A stretch of 64,000 nt of DNA, taken from positions 1 to 64,000 of the forward strand of contig NZ_BDCK01000035.1 in NCBI RefSeq assembly GCF_001613465.1, read 5' to 3'. The DNA is from Nocardia niwae NBRC 108934 = DSM 45340. GTDB lineage: Bacteria; Actinomycetota; Actinomycetes; Mycobacteriales; Mycobacteriaceae. Under the pieces are notes generated by a model. That model saw only the letters and a list, made by a program, of their open reading frames with translations. It did no database searches and had not been told where the DNA came from. Of this stretch, positions 61,075-64,000 are shown piece after piece. Position 1 is the first letter of the stretch. Every line of letters starts with the position of its first letter. A program made the position numbers and the translations under genes.

Positions 61075-61629
61075 ATGGCCCGAAGTTGGAACGCCCTCGG
61101 CAAGCAGATCGGTCTCCTCGCTCGGCAACAGGGTCCCAAGATCGTCAAGCAGCAGGGTCCCGGGCTGGTCGACCGGCTCGTGGGGTCGCTGGCCCAGCGG
61201 CGCGCGAACGGTGGCGTCACGGTGCGGCCCGCCGCGTCCACGCCGGTCCCCACCGCCGAGCGGGCCCGGCAGATCGTCTACTCGCCGCAATTGGACGGCC
61301 GCGCGGACCCCGGGGAGATCGTCTGGACCTGGGTGCCGTTCGAAGAGGACCCGGCCAACGGCAAGGACCGGCCCGTGCTGGTGGTCGGCCGCGACCGTCG
61401 CACGCTGCTCGGCCTGATGCTGTCGTCGAATCCGGAACGCGAGTACGACCGCAATTGGATCGGCATCGGCAGCGGGTCCTGGGACCACGACGGCCGCCCC
61501 AGCTGGGTGCGGCTGGATCGGGTGCTCGACGTACCGGAAGCGGGCATCCGCCGCGAGGGGGCGATCCTGCCCCGCAAGACCTTCGATCTGGTCGCCCACC
61601 GGCTCTGCGCCGAGTACGCCTGGCACTGA
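61075..61629 (+). CDS. PemK/MazF-like protein
   Basis: A 184-residue protein. Residues about 1-75 are helical and basic. The C-terminal ~110 residues resemble the PemK/MazF fold (GEIVWTWVPFEEDPANGKDR, then PVLVVGRD; GSGSWDHDGRPSWVRLDRVL). No antitoxin gene is adjacent, so this is likely a housekeeping-like relative rather than a toxin. It takes the position of Rv2405 beside lepA. ATG 61075 is chosen; the 7-codon longer frame from 61054 is less likely. Confidence 0.8.
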   Translation: MARSWNALGKQIGLLARQQGPKIVKQQGPGLVDRLVGSLAQRRANGGVTVRPAASTPVPTAERARQIVYSPQLDGRADPGEIVWTWVPFEEDPANGKDRPVLVVGRDRRTLLGLMLSSNPEREYDRNWIGIGSGSWDHDGRPSWVRLDRVLDVPEAGIRREGAILPRKTFDLVAHRLCAEYAWH

Positions 61630-61637
61630 GCACCGCC

Positions 61638-62042
61638 ATGTCTCGCGTGCTCGCACCGACCAAGATCGCCATGCTGGTCACCGACGTCGGTTTCCTGCTC
61701 TACTGGGCGATCGCGTTCGCGCAGGTGATCCCGCCCGAATGGGCGTACAAGGACTACACCGACCCGATCCTCAGCGACTGGAACTACTCGTTCGTCGTGC
61801 TGGACCTGGCCGCGAGCGCCACCGGCCTGGCGAGCCTGTGCCGCGCGCCGGGCAGTCGCACCCTGATGACCGTCTCCCTGACACTGACCAGCGTCGCCGG
61901 GCTGCAAGCCCTCGCGTTCTGGACGTTGCGCGGCGATTTCAGCCCGCTGTGGTGGGCGCCCAACCTCTTCCTGCTGCTGTTCCCCGTGCCCGCCTTGGTC
62001 ACCCTGGTGTGCGACGGCCCGCAGGAGCGAGCGGCGAGCTGA
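61638..62042 (+). CDS. DUF5360-like membrane protein
   Basis: A 134-residue protein with four predicted transmembrane helices (about 10-28, 48-68, 74-93 and 103-124). The pattern VTDVGFLLYWAI...DYTDPILSDWNYSFVVLDL and the ending resemble the DUF5360 family (YvaD-like), a call made by eye. It starts 8 bp after the PemK-like stop and is probably co-transcribed with it. Function unknown. Confidence 0.7.
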   Translation: MSRVLAPTKIAMLVTDVGFLLYWAIAFAQVIPPEWAYKDYTDPILSDWNYSFVVLDLAASATGLASLCRAPGSRTLMTVSLTLTSVAGLQALAFWTLRGDFSPLWWAPNLFLLLFPVPALVTLVCDGPQERAAS

Positions 62043-62086
62043 CGATGCCGCCGCGCCCGCGGGCCGATCGCCGCCGGACGCGCCGG

Positions 62087-62875
62087 TCAGGAGATCATGT
62101 CGCGGGAGCGGCCGAACAGCAGGCCGTACAGCAGCGCCCCGAGACCCCCGCCGATCAGCGGGAACACGATGAATGCCCAGACCTGCCCCATCGCACCGTC
62201 TTGGTAGGGCGCCACAGCGAGGCTACGGGCGGGATTGACCGAGGTGTTGTCCACCGGAATCGACACCAAGTGGATCACCGCCAGCGTGACGCCGATGGAC
62301 AGACCCGCAAGCGGCACGTCGGAGAGCTGGTCGGTGGACGAGAGCACCACGAAGACCAGCAGCGCCGTCAGCATCACCTCGACGATGATCGTGGCGGCGA
62401 TCCCGAACCCGTTCTGCAGCACCACCTCGCCCATGGGTCCCCGGATCGCCGACGGACTGTGCTTGCCCCATCCGTTCGCGCCCAGACCGTCGACCGAACG
62501 GTCGTACGACGGCAGGTTCTTGGCCAGCGCGAACAGCACGAGGCCGGCGAGCAGCCCGCCGATCAGCTGTGAGATGACATACCCCGCCGCGGACACGCCG
62601 CTGAGCCGGCCGAGCAGCAGATGCCCCAGGGTCACCGCGGGGTTCACGTGGCAGCCCGAGATCGGCCCGATCGAGTAGACGAGAAACATCAGCGACAGAC
62701 CGAAGCCCAGCGCGACGCCCAGCGGGCCGACCTTCTCCCCCGCCAGCACCGCGGTGCCGACACCACCGATCACCAGGACGAAGGTGCCCAGCGCCTCGGC
62801 GCCCCACTTCTTGCTCTCGGGGATCGGTTTGTTCTCGACAACCTCTTCGACCACTTCCTGGGCCGTTGGAGACAT
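62087..62875 (-). CDS. aqpZ: Aquaporin Z-type water channel
   Basis: A 262-residue protein with six helices and two NPA loops (residues 78-80 in HVNPAVTLG and 214-216 in SVNPARSLA). The selectivity-filter His202 and Arg217 favour a water channel over a glycerol facilitator. The N-terminal ~22 residues are an acidic extension. It moves water across the cytoplasmic membrane. It is convergent with the DUF5360-like gene. Confidence 0.93.
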   Translation of the reverse strand: MSPTAQEVVEEVVENKPIPESKKWGAEALGTFVLVIGGVGTAVLAGEKVGPLGVALGFGLSLMFLVYSIGPISGCHVNPAVTLGHLLLGRLSGVSAAGYVISQLIGGLLAGLVLFALAKNLPSYDRSVDGLGANGWGKHSPSAIRGPMGEVVLQNGFGIAATIIVEVMLTALLVFVVLSSTDQLSDVPLAGLSIGVTLAVIHLVSIPVDNTSVNPARSLAVAPYQDGAMGQVWAFIVFPLIGGGLGALLYGLLFGRSRDMIS

Positions 62876-63498
62876 CTGTCCACCTTCCGCGTTCCAGACA
62901 TGTACTCGGACGAGTCGTGGTACCGCTTCGACAACAGAGCCGCTCGGAAAGCAACGGTTGCTCTCAGGACGCTACGCGAGTCGGGTGATCTCTACAACGA
63001 CTTCGGGACCGGTCGGTCCGCCGTCGGAGAGACGTCGGGCAACGGCGGTTCGGGCGCGGAAACTCACTGTTCGACCAGGTAATTCCAACTCCGCATCGTG
63101 GCCGTGCGCTAGGTGTAACCCGCCTCGACCTTGCCGTTGAGCCTCCGGCAGAGATGCGGAACCGGACATAGCTGAGGTGTATCGGCTCATCCTCGCCATG
63201 CCGGTGACGCGGCACCGGGGGCACGCAACCGCCCGCCATGCCGGACGCGATGAGGTCTGGTCTCCCGGGCTGGAATCAGCCGGCCATCTCGCTGCCGGAC
63301 GGATCGAAACATCCGGTTGCCCGGCGGACGGCAAGCTCGTCACCCGTGATTCGACCGGTCGGGTGTCGATTTCGTGTGCCGGAGGACGACTGGTAACCTC
63401 GACCTTCGGCGCTGCGTTACCCGTTCACCTCGGGTATGTCGCGCGCTCGACGAACTTTCCCAGGACAGACCTACCAGACAGGAACACGAGGAACCGGC
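62876..63498. other. Intergenic region upstream of rpsT
   Basis: About 620 bp with no supported gene on either strand. In M. tuberculosis holA and com genes lie near rpsT, but no trace of them is visible here. It holds the rpsT promoter. Confidence 0.45.
63371..63399 (+). promoter_or_regulatory. Candidate rpsT promoter
   Basis: A taacct -10 hexamer at 63394-63399 lies 17 bp after a weak -35-like ttcgtg. It would give a leader of about 93 bases before the GTG start. Proposed from spacing only. Confidence 0.35.
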
Positions 63499-63759
63499 GT
63501 GGCCAACATCAAGTCCCAGCTGAAGCGGATCCGCACCAACGAGGAAGCGCGCAAGCGCAACCAGTCGGTCAAGTCCGCGCTGCGTACCGCCATCCGCGGC
63601 TTCCGCGAGGCCGCGGCCACCGGTGACAAGGAAGCCGCCGCCGAGCGCCTGCAGTTCGCCAGCCGCAAGCTGGACAAGGCCGCCTCGAAGGGCGTCATCC
63701 ACGCCAACCAGGCCGCCAACAAGAAGTCGGCTCTGGCGCTGGCCTTCAACAAGCTCTGA
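63499..63759 (+). CDS. rpsT: 30S ribosomal protein S20
   Basis: An 86-residue protein, typical length, with the highly basic three-helix pattern (MANIKSQLKRIRTNEEARKR; ASRKLDKAASKGVIHANQAA, then NKKSAL). It binds 16S rRNA early in 30S assembly. It starts at GTG 63499 after cacgagga. It is a single-gene unit closed by a clear terminator. Confidence 0.97.
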   Translation: MANIKSQLKRIRTNEEARKRNQSVKSALRTAIRGFREAAATGDKEAAAERLQFASRKLDKAASKGVIHANQAANKKSALALAFNKL

Positions 63760-63801
63760 TCCACCCGGTACCGCACGCCGGTACCGCTCGTGCTGTGACG
63801 C

Positions 63802-63836
63802 AGCCGCCGTGGCCTCGATGACCATGGCGGCTTTTG
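63802..63836 (+). terminator. Rho-independent terminator of rpsT
   Basis: An 11-bp stem (agccgccgtgg with ccatggcggct, one G-T wobble) around a 9-base loop, followed by tttt. This is the most classical intrinsic terminator in the window. Confidence 0.85.
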
Positions 63837-63933
63837 TCGTGCCCGGGCGGCAACACCGCCTGCGAGGCCCTTCTAGCTGGGCTTTCGAGATTCGGCCCAC
63901 ACCGTGTCAGACGTTCCAGCTACCATTCCGCGC

Positions 63934-64000
63934 ATGGTAACCGTGTATGCCAATCAGACGGTCGTCCGCGCTGAGGATCTGCCGGATGTGATCCGCGCGG
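63934..64000 (+). CDS. 5' end of a gene cut by the window edge
   Basis: ATG 63934 opens a frame (MVTVYANQTVVRAEDLPDVI) that continues without a stop to the window end. There is no Shine-Dalgarno, but taccat 7 bp upstream could be a -10 for leaderless expression. Only 22 codons are visible, so no function can be given. Confidence 0.5.
   Translation, partial: MVTVYANQTVVRAEDLPDVIRA

Noticed and set aside
61075..61629. MazEF-type toxin-antitoxin system
   Set aside because: No antitoxin-sized gene precedes or overlaps the PemK-like gene, and its place beside lepA is conserved in mycobacteria, so a toxin role is not supported.
63140..63360. tRNA gene upstream of rpsT
   Set aside because: A gattcgacc-like T-arm was noticed, but no matching acceptor stem, anticodon arm or D-arm could be built around it.

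Overview
The base composition is very GC-rich, many genes start with GTG, and the gene order closely follows Mycobacterium tuberculosis: era, Rv2365c-like, CBS/CorC protein, ybeY, phoH, rsmE, dnaJ2, hrcA; then hemW; sirA-cysH-chelatase; cysA-cysW-cysT-subI; a GH15 trehalase; lepA; rpsT. This points to a chromosomal segment of a mycolic-acid actinomycete, most likely Nocardia. No rRNA, tRNA, CRISPR array or complete insertion sequence was seen.

Layout. 0-9.2 kb is an accessory, partly decayed stretch. It holds small membrane and zinc-ribbon proteins, a hydrolase-TetR operon behind a perfect operator palindrome, fragments of ThiF-like, Hsp70-like and regulator genes, a secreted protein, an amidase, and an SGNH hydrolase beside a deleted MFS transporter. 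9.2-19.2 kb is the conserved RNA/ribosome-maturation and heat-shock block (era to hrcA), all on the minus strand and interrupted by a divergent LysR/MFS pair. 19.3-24.2 kb carries alpha/beta hydrolases, an AraC regulator, hemW and a SnoaL-like protein. 24.4-30.5 kb is a complete assimilatory sulfate-reduction operon (sirA, cysH, cysD, cysN, chelatase). A 30-codon cysteine-rich leader ORF with competing hairpins precedes it, and a 78-bp tandem repeat sits between cysH and cysD. 30.5-44.6 kb is accessory: an intact TetR/MFS/SGNH cassette paralogous to the broken one, WYL/VOC, a stand-alone Clp-N protein, two membrane-anchored Hsp70-ATPase-like proteins, an SDR, and the FprB/diiron oxygenase pair. 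45-49 kb is the sulfate ABC importer. 49.5-64 kb has a GH15 enzyme, a dynamin-like GTPase with a low-complexity partner, a PrrAB-type two-component system, lepA, a PemK-like protein, a DUF5360-like protein, aquaporin Z, rpsT, and the first codons of a gene that runs off the end.

How the genes work together. The importer (45-49 kb) brings in sulfate; CysDN makes APS; CysH, of the iron-sulfur APS-reductase type, makes sulfite; SirA makes sulfide. The chelatase supplies siroheme for SirA, and the leader ORF probably adjusts the operon to cysteine supply. CysN has no APS-kinase domain, which fits an APS rather than a PAPS route. The least explained parts are the membrane-anchored Hsp70-ATPase proteins without a substrate-binding domain, the dynamin-like GTPase with methionine in place of the P-loop lysine, and the repeat-expanded cysH-cysD junction.
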